From NCBI GenBank assembly GCA_947484275.1, contig CANKOY010000001.1, forward strand, positions 1 to 64,000: a stretch of DNA of 64,000 bases, in the 5' to 3' direction. Positions within the stretch are counted from its first letter, which is position 1, and each line of letters opens with the position of its first letter. Shown piece after piece: positions 16,741 through 25,610 of the stretch. The stretch is from Planctomycetota bacterium (GTDB taxonomy: Bacteria > Planctomycetota > UBA1135 > GCA-002686595). A program made the position numbers and the translations under genes. The notes below the pieces were generated by a model that was not told the origin of the DNA, ran no database searches, and saw only the letters and a program-made list of their open reading frames with translations.

Positions 16741-18249
16741 TCAGGGGCGCAGGTAGACCAGCACGTCGAGGTCGCGCACGCCCACATCGAGGTCGAAGCT
16801 CTTCACGAGCGTTGCCCTATCAGCGAGCATGGCCTTGAAGGCGTCGCGCGCCGCCATGGGCCATTCGTCCAACCGCTCGATATTGACCACGAACCACGCC
16901 CGGCGAGGTTGGCGCGCCCAGTGCTGCTCCGACGCGTAGGTGTAGCGGTCCAGATTTTGCACGTGCGAGGGGTGGCGCAGATCGAGACTGAGGGGTGCGA
17001 AGTAGTACTCGCCCACATTGGCATTGTTGGTGAACACCAAGTCACCCGGTTCCCGAAGCCTGTGCACCTCGGCGAAGGCCTCGCGCCAGGGCGGCCGGTC
17101 ACCGTTGCGCGCAGTGAAGTACAGCCCTTGATCGATCACCGCAGGCAGCACCAGGGCCGCGAGCCATGCGGCCCGCCACCACGGCCGAAAGCGCGACTGC
17201 ACGATCGGCCAGGTTGCCAGCGCAGCGACGAAAGGCAGCAGCACGAACAGGTACTGCGCTGCAGCCCGCACGAACAGCGCGTTCGCCTGAGCGAGTCCAG
17301 CCGCAAAGAGACACGCTAGTCCCACAACGATGTCCGGAGCGCTGCGCCTGCGGACGGCGCACACCATCGAGAACGCGGCCGCGCCTAGCAGCGCCGGGGT
17401 GAAGTACCAGCCGCTGGTCAGCAACAGGTGCAGAGCCGTGGGGTCGTGCTTCGTGCGGTAGAAATCCAACCAGATCGGACCTACCCAAGCGGCGATCAGT
17501 ACCCCCAGGATCCCAGCAGCGATCACTGAGGTGCGCGATATCGGAAGCGATGCCAAGGGCGGTTGTGTCCGGATGCGCGAGACCGCGACAGCGGCGGCGA
17601 GCCAGGCCGGCAGCAGCAACAGCGCCGCGGGCTGTGCCAGTGCCGCCAGCATCAGCAGGGCGAGTGCGCAAAGCGCGCACAGGAAAAAACGCTCGCCCCT
17701 GGCGCGCAACAACGCACGCGCGGCGAACACGCCACCGAGCAGGGCCAGATCCTGGGCCAGCGTGTAAAAGCGCGCGTTCTGGGACCAATACAGGTGCCAC
17801 GTCGAAGCCCCGAGAATCAGGGCCGTGGCCGCCGCTCTGCGAGCCCCGAAAATCGGCGCGAAACACAGACCGCATGCGGCGATGCCAAGGACGCCGAGGA
17901 TCGCCGGCAGAATGCGCAATCCGAACTCGCCGGGCACCGTCCCGAGCCCGTGGATCAGGCCCGCGAACAGGAAGTACCCCAGTGGATTCTTGGGCACGCC
18001 GCCGTCGGCCATGATCGTGCGCGCGTCGCTGAGGGTGAAGACCTCGTCTTCCCACAGGCTCCAATCTCCAAGACGCCAGAAACGCGTCATTGCCAGGCAC
18101 AGAGCTAGCCAGAACAGCGGCTCGCGCAGGACGCTGAGGGCTGGACTCGGGCGCCCGAGATCAACGTTCGGTGCGTCCGTAGCCGGAGCAAAGGGGGCAG
18201 GATCCCCTACACGGTGCCTGTGCTCTGAAAAGCTTTCCGGGTCGCTCAC
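16741..18249 (-). CDS. GT39-like integral membrane glycosyltransferase
   Basis: 502 residues with about ten transmembrane segments after a 45-residue cytoplasmic N-terminus. LWEDEVFTLSDA in the first outside loop holds the acidic pair typical of GT39/ArnT/PMT proteins. SQNARFYTLAQDL matches the next conserved loop. A soluble C-terminal part (about 410-502) follows. Such enzymes move a sugar from a polyprenyl-phosphate carrier onto protein or lipid at the outer side of the membrane. The acceptor cannot be told. Its stop is 4 bases from the efp stop (convergent). It diverges from the PEGA lipoprotein gene. Confidence 0.8.
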   Translation of the reverse strand: MSDPESFSEHRHRVGDPAPFAPATDAPNVDLGRPSPALSVLREPLFWLALCLAMTRFWRLGDWSLWEDEVFTLSDARTIMADGGVPKNPLGYFLFAGLIHGLGTVPGEFGLRILPAILGVLGIAACGLCFAPIFGARRAAATALILGASTWHLYWSQNARFYTLAQDLALLGGVFAARALLRARGERFFLCALCALALLMLAALAQPAALLLLPAWLAAAVAVSRIRTQPPLASLPISRTSVIAAGILGVLIAAWVGPIWLDFYRTKHDPTALHLLLTSGWYFTPALLGAAAFSMVCAVRRRSAPDIVVGLACLFAAGLAQANALFVRAAAQYLFVLLPFVAALATWPIVQSRFRPWWRAAWLAALVLPAVIDQGLYFTARNGDRPPWREAFAEVHRLREPGDLVFTNNANVGEYYFAPLSLDLRHPSHVQNLDRYTYASEQHWARQPRRAWFVVNIERLDEWPMAARDAFKAMLADRATLVKSFDLDVGVRDLDVLVYLRP

Positions 18250-18333
18250 TCCAGCAGCGTGCAGAAGCGCGCCGAGGAAGGCAACCGGACGCAGCCCAGG
18301 CTATGCTCTCTGGGGCCACTCCGAGGAATCGAG

Positions 18334-18852
18334 ATGCACCCGTTGATCACCAGCACCGCCCGCGCGCTCCTGTTGTCGGCCCTCTTGATTGGCGCCGGCT
18401 CCGGTTGCCAGTCCATCAACACGCCGGTCCTCAGAGCCAGCGCGAGCTCCCTGAACGGGGCGCTCCTCGCTGGCGCTGGACTTTACGTCGTAACCGCCGT
18501 GGCCAACTCCCGGCCGGAGTCGCGTGGCGTGCTCGTTTCCTCTAAGCCGCTCGGAGCGCGCGTCTTGATCGACGGCAAGGACTCGGGCTTCGCAACGCCC
18601 TGCTGCTTGGCGATCGACGACCGCGAGCAGCGCATCGATCTGGTTCTCGACGGCTACCAAACCGCTTCGCGGGTTGTGAACGGCGACGGCCGCACGTACT
18701 TGATCTACTGGAACGACGGCTACCTAGGGCCGAGCACGTACCGGTTCCCGATGTACTTGAACTTCTACGACTTCTACGTGCCCCTGCGCTTCGAAGAAAC
18801 GTACTCGCCCGAACGCCTATTCGTTCGCATGCGCCCGGCCCCCGTGCCGTGA
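18334..18852 (+). CDS. PEGA-domain lipoprotein
   Basis: 172 residues. The signal peptide ends in the lipobox GSGC with Cys25. Residues about 68-112 look like a PEGA domain: a VLVSSKPLGARVLIDGKDSG strand pair and LVLDGYQ. PEGA domains are extracytoplasmic beta modules found in surface and cell-wall-associated proteins. The tail is Tyr/Phe-rich. The start at 18334 gives the proper leader; an earlier in-frame ATG would place charged residues before it. Its TGA overlaps the GTG of the next gene as GTGA, so the two are coupled. Confidence 0.75.
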   Translation: MHPLITSTARALLLSALLIGAGSGCQSINTPVLRASASSLNGALLAGAGLYVVTAVANSRPESRGVLVSSKPLGARVLIDGKDSGFATPCCLAIDDREQRIDLVLDGYQTASRVVNGDGRTYLIYWNDGYLGPSTYRFPMYLNFYDFYVPLRFEETYSPERLFVRMRPAPVP

Positions 18853-19472
18853 GTCAAGGGCCCCAAGGGCAGCTTCGCCCGGCTGTTTTCTTCGATCGCG
18901 ACGGCACACTGGTGCGCGAAGTCGAGGGCGCCCTCAGTCAGCTTTCGCAGTTGGAAGTCTTGCCCGGCGCCGCTCTGGCGGTGGGTCGCGTCAATCGCGC
19001 GGGATTCGCGGCCTGCGTAATCACCAACCAGAGTGCCATCGCGCGCGGTTGGATGGACGCCTTCGAACTCGAACGCATCCACGGCGCCCTCGCAGAGCGC
19101 CTGGTCGCCCAGGGCGCTCAACTGGATCTGATTCTGCACTGCCCGCATCTGGACTCCACGGGACTGCCGCCGCACTGGCGTCCGTGCCCGTGCCGCAAGC
19201 CGCAGCCGGGCCTTCTGCTCCATGCGGCCGAGCTGCTGAAATTGAATCTTGAGCGCTCGTGGGTGATCGGAGACGCACTGCGGGACGTGGCTTCGGCCCG
19301 CGCCGCTGGGGCGCGCGGCATCCTGGTTCGCACGGGCAAGGGGCGCCGTGAAGAACTGGGCATCGCAGCTCTGCCCGACGCCGAGCGACCCTTCGCGGTC
19401 GTGGACACTGTGCTGGCCGCGGTCGAACTGCTCATGTCGCAGCCCGCGCCCGTAGCAACTCAGGGCAAGTAG
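18849..19472 (+). CDS. gmhB: D-glycero-manno-heptose 1,7-bisphosphate 7-phosphatase-like HAD enzyme
   Basis: 207 residues, HAD superfamily. FFDRDGTLV holds the nucleophile and general-acid aspartates; VITNQSAIARG is motif II; KPQPG and IGDALRDV complete motifs III and IV. CPH followed by a 13-residue spacer and CPC fits the zinc loop of the GmhB/HisB-N group, with a longer spacer than usual. GmhB removes the 7-phosphate in ADP-heptose synthesis for LPS or glycans. No other heptose gene is in the window, so a histidinol-phosphatase-like role is possible. The GTG start overlaps the PEGA lipoprotein stop. The 3' end overlaps the FemAB-like gene by 13 bases. Confidence 0.82.
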   Translation: MSQGPQGQLRPAVFFDRDGTLVREVEGALSQLSQLEVLPGAALAVGRVNRAGFAACVITNQSAIARGWMDAFELERIHGALAERLVAQGAQLDLILHCPHLDSTGLPPHWRPCPCRKPQPGLLLHAAELLKLNLERSWVIGDALRDVASARAAGARGILVRTGKGRREELGIAALPDAERPFAVVDTVLAAVELLMSQPAPVATQGK

Positions 19473-20557
19473 CGCGCGAGCGGCTTCGAGAGCCCGTTGG
19501 CCAGCCACGCCGGCAATCGGCTCCAAGTCTTGCGCAGGCGCTCCGTCTTGGGGTTGGAGGGCGTGAAGTTCGGTAGAGAGCGATCGCGCAGGAGCGCCAC
19601 CTGGTAGGGCAACTCCTTGGGCTCGAAACCCTGGTGCTCTTTGAAACTGTAGGCCCCCGAATCGCGCCGACTGCGCCCAAAGTCGAAGCGCGTGAGCCCG
19701 CGCTCCACGCACCACTCCTGCAGGGCAAAGTACATGAAGTTCGAGGCAGAGTACTTGCGATCGACCTCGTCCGCGGTGCCCGCGTAATAGGCGTGCAGCG
19801 TCTCCTTGTGAACGAACGACATCACCGCCGCCAGGGGCTCGCGGCCCAGATGCACCATATGCACGACGACGTCAGCACGGAATTCGTCGCTAAGGGCCTG
19901 GAACCACTCCAGCGGCAGACCGGGTGAGCCCAGGTTGCGCTTGTTGTTCGAGAACAGACGCTGCAGATCGCGCGTGTACCACAGTCCTTCGCTCAGGCGC
20001 AGTCCGTGCCTGTCGCGCGCCTTGCGACATTCGGCGCGGGCCTTCTTGGGGATCGAGAGCAACACGTCGTCGACGGTGGAGGGCAGATCGCGAACAAAGG
20101 TCGAGTACAGCGACACGGGTGCGAGGTCGAGCCCCGAAGGTTCGCGGTAACGCAACTCCAGGCGTCCAGCGCGCTCGCGCCCACCCTCGGCACGCGCCAC
20201 CTCAACCAAGGCAGCTTCGATCTCTTGCGTCTGCCCCAATGCGCCGCCGTAGACCGCATAGGGCATCGAAATCAAATGCCGTTTCATCGACAGGGATCGC
20301 GTGCGCATAAGCGGCAGCACACCAGCGATTTCGTTGCCGCGCCACGCGATCCAATCCGACGGTTCGTGCCCAAACGAGCGCTCGACGGCCCTGCGCCAAC
20401 CGCTCAAATGAAAAAACGTCCCCCGTGCGTGGGAGTTCACGAAGCGGTCGCGGGCGGCATCGTCCTCGGGTCGCCCCGGACGAATGTCGATCGGCAAAAA
20501 GGTCTCCGGCGCAGGGGGCGCAGCCGGCGACTCCGCGACGATTCCGACGGCGCTCAT
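19460..20557 (-). CDS. FemAB-like protein of the XrtA/PEP-CTERM-associated type
   Basis: 365 residues with two GNAT-like halves. The C-terminal half carries FDFGRSRRDSGAYSFK and GFEPKELPYQ, typical of the FemAB-type proteins found with exosortase-A EPS loci. FemAB proteins transfer amino acids from aminoacyl-tRNA to peptidoglycan precursors; the substrate of this subgroup is not established. It is cytoplasmic, without signal peptide. The ATG at 20557 overlaps the upstream GT2 stop (ATGA), showing coupling in a GT2-GT2-FemAB operon. The 3' end overlaps the convergent gmhB-like gene by 13 bases. Confidence 0.87.
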   Translation of the reverse strand: MSAVGIVAESPAAPPAPETFLPIDIRPGRPEDDAARDRFVNSHARGTFFHLSGWRRAVERSFGHEPSDWIAWRGNEIAGVLPLMRTRSLSMKRHLISMPYAVYGGALGQTQEIEAALVEVARAEGGRERAGRLELRYREPSGLDLAPVSLYSTFVRDLPSTVDDVLLSIPKKARAECRKARDRHGLRLSEGLWYTRDLQRLFSNNKRNLGSPGLPLEWFQALSDEFRADVVVHMVHLGREPLAAVMSFVHKETLHAYYAGTADEVDRKYSASNFMYFALQEWCVERGLTRFDFGRSRRDSGAYSFKEHQGFEPKELPYQVALLRDRSLPNFTPSNPKTERLRKTWSRLPAWLANGLSKPLARYLP

Positions 20558-21624
20558 TCGTAGACGCGCTCCACGCGGTATTCGCGCAGGTGCCGCGCCT
20601 GGCTGTAGATGATGATCTCCCCCACCAAACCAAATCCGATGATCTGCACGCCAAGCACCAAGAGCATGATCGCGATCAGGAACACGGGTCGGCCGTAGAG
20701 TCCGGCGTCCTCCTGGGTCAGCTTCTGATAGATGACCACGGCGAGCATCGCCGCACCGAGGAACGAGCACAGGGCGCCGACGGAACCGAAGAAACGCAGG
20801 GGCTTCAGCGTGAACTTCGTCAGGAACATGACGCCCAGGACGTCCAGAAAGCGGCGCACGTAGACGCCCAAACCGAAGAAACCGCTGTGGCCCCACTCCT
20901 TGAGGTGTCGCACCGGAACCTCAAGGACGCGGAACCCCTGACGGTGCGCGATCACGGGCAGGAAGCGGTACATGTCGCCGTAGATCGCCACTTCGCTCAG
21001 AACCTCGCGACGGATCGCGCGGAAGTAGCAATTGAGGTCGTGAAACTCCATGCGGATGATCTGGCGGATCACCCAGTTGAAACACGCGGACTGCACGCGG
21101 TTGAGCAGCGGGTCAACGCGCGGCCGACGCCAGGGAGTGACGAAATCCGCGCCCGCGTCCAGGGCCGCGAGCATCACCGGCAGTTCCAGCGGATCGATCT
21201 GTACGTACTGGGGTGAGGTCACGATCACCCGGCCCTTGCTGATCTCAAATCCAGCGGAGAGGCACACCGATTCGCCGAAGGGACTCTCGAAGGTAATCAG
21301 GCGCACTTGCTCGCCGCGTTTCTCGGCCAGGGCCTGGGCGTCGGTGTAGGCCTTGCCCCGCACGCCGTCGAAAACCAGGATGAATTCGAAGCTGCGCCCA
21401 TCGCGCGTGAGTTCGCGCGAGAGCCCTGCGACGACATCGACTACTTCCGCAAGGGGCGAAGTTACCGGCACGATCACGGTCACATCCAAGGTAGCGAATT
21501 GGCGCGGTCCGAGATGTTCTCCGGCCGCCGACACGGCCAAAGGAGCGAGGGCCGCCCGCGTGGCCAGCTCGTGCTGGGCGGGCGTTCGTTCGTGTACTGT
21601 GGTTTGTGCGCGGGGTTCTGTCAC
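20554..21624 (-). CDS. Family 2 glycosyltransferase with C-terminal membrane segments
   Basis: 356 residues. A 45-residue N-terminal extension precedes a GT-A domain (about 47-250): VTVIVPV, FILVFDG, then YVQIDPLE where a DxD would be expected, so the acidic motif is weak (QID). Two transmembrane segments (about 280-305 and 318-342) end the protein. The DPM1/GtrB-like shape suggests sugar transfer to polyprenyl phosphate, but the poor DxD makes activity uncertain. GTG start, 4 bases after the stop of the upstream GT2 gene; the stop overlaps the FemAB start. Confidence 0.82.
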   Translation of the reverse strand: MTEPRAQTTVHERTPAQHELATRAALAPLAVSAAGEHLGPRQFATLDVTVIVPVTSPLAEVVDVVAGLSRELTRDGRSFEFILVFDGVRGKAYTDAQALAEKRGEQVRLITFESPFGESVCLSAGFEISKGRVIVTSPQYVQIDPLELPVMLAALDAGADFVTPWRRPRVDPLLNRVQSACFNWVIRQIIRMEFHDLNCYFRAIRREVLSEVAIYGDMYRFLPVIAHRQGFRVLEVPVRHLKEWGHSGFFGLGVYVRRFLDVLGVMFLTKFTLKPLRFFGSVGALCSFLGAAMLAVVIYQKLTQEDAGLYGRPVFLIAIMLLVLGVQIIGFGLVGEIIIYSQARHLREYRVERVYE

Positions 21625-21628
21625 GGGA

Positions 21629-22588
21629 TCACTGGGAACGGATCAGCAGGCGATCGAAGACGCGCCGGCGGTGCATGCCGCTGGCGGTGACCGCCAGTTC
21701 GGACAACAGCCCAAGCAAAACGAAATAGGCCACCAAGACCAACAGCATGAGAAAAGTGAACAACGAGAATGCGAACCAGGTCTCGACCAGTTCGAAACTG
21801 TTGTAATTCACGGTGCTCATGAACAAGAGCGCCAGCGCGCAAGCAGTAAAGAAAAGCGACATCAGGCCAAAGTAGTGCAGCGGCCGGTGGCTGAAGCGCG
21901 CGATCAACAGGATCGAGAGCAAGTCGAGCAGCACGCCCGACGCACGCCCGATGCCATATTTGGACTGGCCGCTGACGCGCGGGCGGTGATTGACGACGAG
22001 TTCGCGCACGCTCGCGCCGCTGCCCATGGCCAGGGCCGGCAAAAATCGATGTTGCTCGGAGTAGATCTCCAGGCGCGCGACCAAGTCCTTGCGGAAGGCC
22101 TTGAGCGTGCAGCCTGTGTCGTGAATCTGCACGCCGGTCACGAAGGAAATCAGCCGGTTGGCGATGCGCGAGGGAATCCGGCGCAGCCACAGACCGTCGT
22201 GGCGATGTTTGCGCCAGCCCGCGACCACGTCACAGCCGCGGTCGATTTCCGCCAGCATGGCCGGGATGTCGGCCGGGTCGTTCTGCAAATCGCCGTCGAG
22301 CGTGACGATGACTTTGCCGCGCGCCTGTTCGAAGCCGGCCGCCAGGGCCGCGGTCTGGCCGAAGTTGCGCCGAAAGCGCACCACGCGCACGCGCGGGTCC
22401 TCGGCGCGCAATTCCAGCAACAGCTCGAGGCTGCCGTCCGTGGAGCGGTCGTCGACGTAGATCACTTCGCTCGTGCGCCCCACGCGAGCCAGGGCCTGGG
22501 TGATCTCTGCGTGCAAGGCCCGCAGGCTTCCGGCCTCGTTGAACACCGGCACAACGATCGAGAGTTCCACTTTCGCTGCGTGATTCAT
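21629..22588 (-). CDS. Family 2 polyprenyl-phosphate glycosyltransferase (DPM1/ArnC/GtrB-like)
   Basis: 319 residues. The GT-A domain (1-215) has VELSIVVPVFNE at the N-terminus, YVDDRSTDGS, and VTLDGDLQNDP with the DxD motif. Two transmembrane segments (about 235-260 and 270-298) follow. Such proteins load a hexose or similar sugar onto undecaprenyl phosphate at the inner face of the membrane. The product could feed the GT39-like enzyme at 16741. The start at 22588 is the first ATG giving the standard GT2 N-terminus. It is the first gene of the minus-strand GT2-GT2-FemAB operon and diverges from the kinase-like gene at 22753. Confidence 0.9.
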   Translation of the reverse strand: MNHAAKVELSIVVPVFNEAGSLRALHAEITQALARVGRTSEVIYVDDRSTDGSLELLLELRAEDPRVRVVRFRRNFGQTAALAAGFEQARGKVIVTLDGDLQNDPADIPAMLAEIDRGCDVVAGWRKHRHDGLWLRRIPSRIANRLISFVTGVQIHDTGCTLKAFRKDLVARLEIYSEQHRFLPALAMGSGASVRELVVNHRPRVSGQSKYGIGRASGVLLDLLSILLIARFSHRPLHYFGLMSLFFTACALALLFMSTVNYNSFELVETWFAFSLFTFLMLLVLVAYFVLLGLLSELAVTASGMHRRRVFDRLLIRSQ

Positions 22589-22752
22589 CGCGTGCGCTCG
22601 CGCTGTGGGCAGGCTACCTGAGCCACAGACGCGCAAAGAGTCAATTCCCTGGCATCGGCGCGCCTCTGTGCTCTTGTCCGACGGGCCAAGGCAGCTAGGA
22701 TCGGCACACCGGGCTGGGCAGGAATCGTCAGCCACCCCCGCCGGGCAACACC

Positions 22753-23907
22753 TTGGAAAACACCCAGAGCGAAAGCCGTCTGCCGGGAATACGAATTGGC
22801 CCCGGCAGCGGCCTCGACAAGCTCGCTGCACTGCTCGAAGCCCTCGGCCGCGACATGCCGGAGAGCCCCGGAATTACGCGTTGGTCCGACGTCGCGGAGA
22901 TGCTTCTGTCTGGCCCCAGGGACCGGGTGGTACTCGATGCTGACCATTTTCCGCAGGAGGACATCGGCATCGTACGCCGATTCCTTGTGGCCCGGCCTGG
23001 AGCATCGATCGAGGCTCTTGGGGCGAATCGCGCGGCCCCGGTGAGCCGCAGCCTGCTTGCCATGGAGGGTGTGCACTGGCATCCCTGGCCACAGGACCTG
23101 GTCCAACTGGAGAGCCTGCTGCGGCCAGTTCGGGTCACACAAACTGCTGGGGCCGCGGGGAGAGATGCCGCGGAGCGGTCGTCGCTGGGAACCCCGCGAG
23201 AGGAACCGAAGGTGGCCGACCTGCGCTCGCCCCTGGTCGAATTGCTCGCCCAGGTTAGACGGGCCGGCGATGCCCTGGAGTCGGCTCGCGCCAGCGGAGA
23301 AATGAGCCCTGCGCAAAGCCTGCACCTAGGCGCCGAATTGACGCGCCTGGAGCGCGGAGCCCGGGGCCTATTGTTGGAAAGCGAACGTCCGCTTGCGCCA
23401 GCGGAAGCCATGGACTTGGACTGCCTCGTGGAGGAAGAACTTGCGGTACTTGCGCTCCAAAGCCGCCGCGCGCCGCGCGTGCGCTACCACGGCGGTGAAG
23501 CTCTGCCGGTGCGCGCGGATCGATCTCTGCTCGTCCACGCACTGGGGATGCTCCTTGACCTCGCGCGCGGATTGGCTCCCCAGGGTGAGGCCCTGGAAGT
23601 TCGCACGCTCGCGGCACCCATCGACCAGGATCAGCCAGGCTTCGCGCGGGCGATCGTCCGCGTACGGGCTCCGGCAGGCGTCCTCTCGGATCTATCCCCG
23701 GCTCAGTTGCTCATGCCAGCCGGACTGGGTGAACGCGTCCCGGGGGTCGGCCCCAGCGAGCTGTGCGCCCTAGCCCGGCTATGTGCCCAGCGCGGCCTGC
23801 TCCTGGAAGTTCACCGGGTGGTCGGTGCCCAGGCACTGCTTGAATTTGACGTCTCCGCACCCCTTGCGGAGCGCCACGCGGCCAAGCTCGCCGTTTCCCC
23901 CGGATAG
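22753..23907 (+). CDS. Degenerate histidine-kinase-like protein
   Basis: 384 residues. Residues about 45-130 follow a receiver-like pattern (VVLDADHFPQED, later HPWPQDLVQLESLL). Residues about 150-210 are helical but hold no clear H-box. Residues about 220-375 track a HATPase_c fold: VRADRSLLVHALGMLLDLA in place of the N-box, then GVGPSELCALARL and a terminal LLEFDVSAPL. The N-box asparagines and the DxGxG ATP-lid motif are missing, so kinase activity is unlikely. TTG start with weak context. It is 155 bases upstream of the sigma-54 activator and is read here as a PrsK-like pseudokinase, by position. Confidence 0.65.
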   Translation: MENTQSESRLPGIRIGPGSGLDKLAALLEALGRDMPESPGITRWSDVAEMLLSGPRDRVVLDADHFPQEDIGIVRRFLVARPGASIEALGANRAAPVSRSLLAMEGVHWHPWPQDLVQLESLLRPVRVTQTAGAAGRDAAERSSLGTPREEPKVADLRSPLVELLAQVRRAGDALESARASGEMSPAQSLHLGAELTRLERGARGLLLESERPLAPAEAMDLDCLVEEELAVLALQSRRAPRVRYHGGEALPVRADRSLLVHALGMLLDLARGLAPQGEALEVRTLAAPIDQDQPGFARAIVRVRAPAGVLSDLSPAQLLMPAGLGERVPGVGPSELCALARLCAQRGLLLEVHRVVGAQALLEFDVSAPLAERHAAKLAVSPG

Positions 23908-24035
23908 CCGCCCATTCCCGGGACTCCGGTCCGCCCTAGCCGCACGCCGTCCAGGGGTCGGGGCGGGCCCCGTGCAACCCGATGAGGGGCAGATCCGCTC
24001 GCCGGTCAAGGGGGCCTTGGGAGCGCGTCGATCTA

Positions 24036-24062
24036 TGGAAGCCCCGGATTCGGGGGACTTCC

Positions 24063-24063
<1 letters not shown>
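24036..24063 (+). promoter_or_regulatory. Hairpin over the ribosome binding region of the sigma-54 activator gene
   Basis: TGGAAG (24036-24041) pairs with CTTCCA (24058-24063). Inside, CCCC (24042-24045) pairs with GGGG (24053-24056) with a bulged A. The G-run 24052-24056, the only Shine-Dalgarno-like sequence, is in the stem, and the A of the start codon closes it. Melting would be needed for initiation. This is read by eye without a folding calculation. Confidence 0.45.
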
Positions 24064-25490
<1,427 letters not shown>

Positions 25491-25560
25491 TCGCTGCGTG
25501 TTGAAGTCCTGCATTCGGTCCAAGGAGCAGATCACCCCCCGAGGCCCCGGGGCAGGTGAG

Positions 25561-25576
25561 GGTCAAGGTCAAGGTC
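25561..25576 (+). repeat. Short tandem repeat upstream of the TPR gene
   Basis: GGTCAA occurs twice in tandem, followed by GGTC, ending 34 bases before the GTG of the 1,407-residue protein gene. It may be a regulator site or chance. No -24/-12 element was recognised in 25491-25610. Confidence 0.25.
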
Positions 25577-25610
25577 GGCCGGCTCGCTCGGCTGGCGAAC
25601 ATCGGCGCCC

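Noticed and set aside
16741-18249. GT39-like membrane protein as the missing exosortase
   Set aside because: The WEDE and SQNARFY loops fit GT39, and the Cys/Arg/His pattern of exosortases was not seen.
25561-25576. GGTCAA tandem copies as a CRISPR or larger satellite
   Set aside because: Fewer than three copies without spacers.
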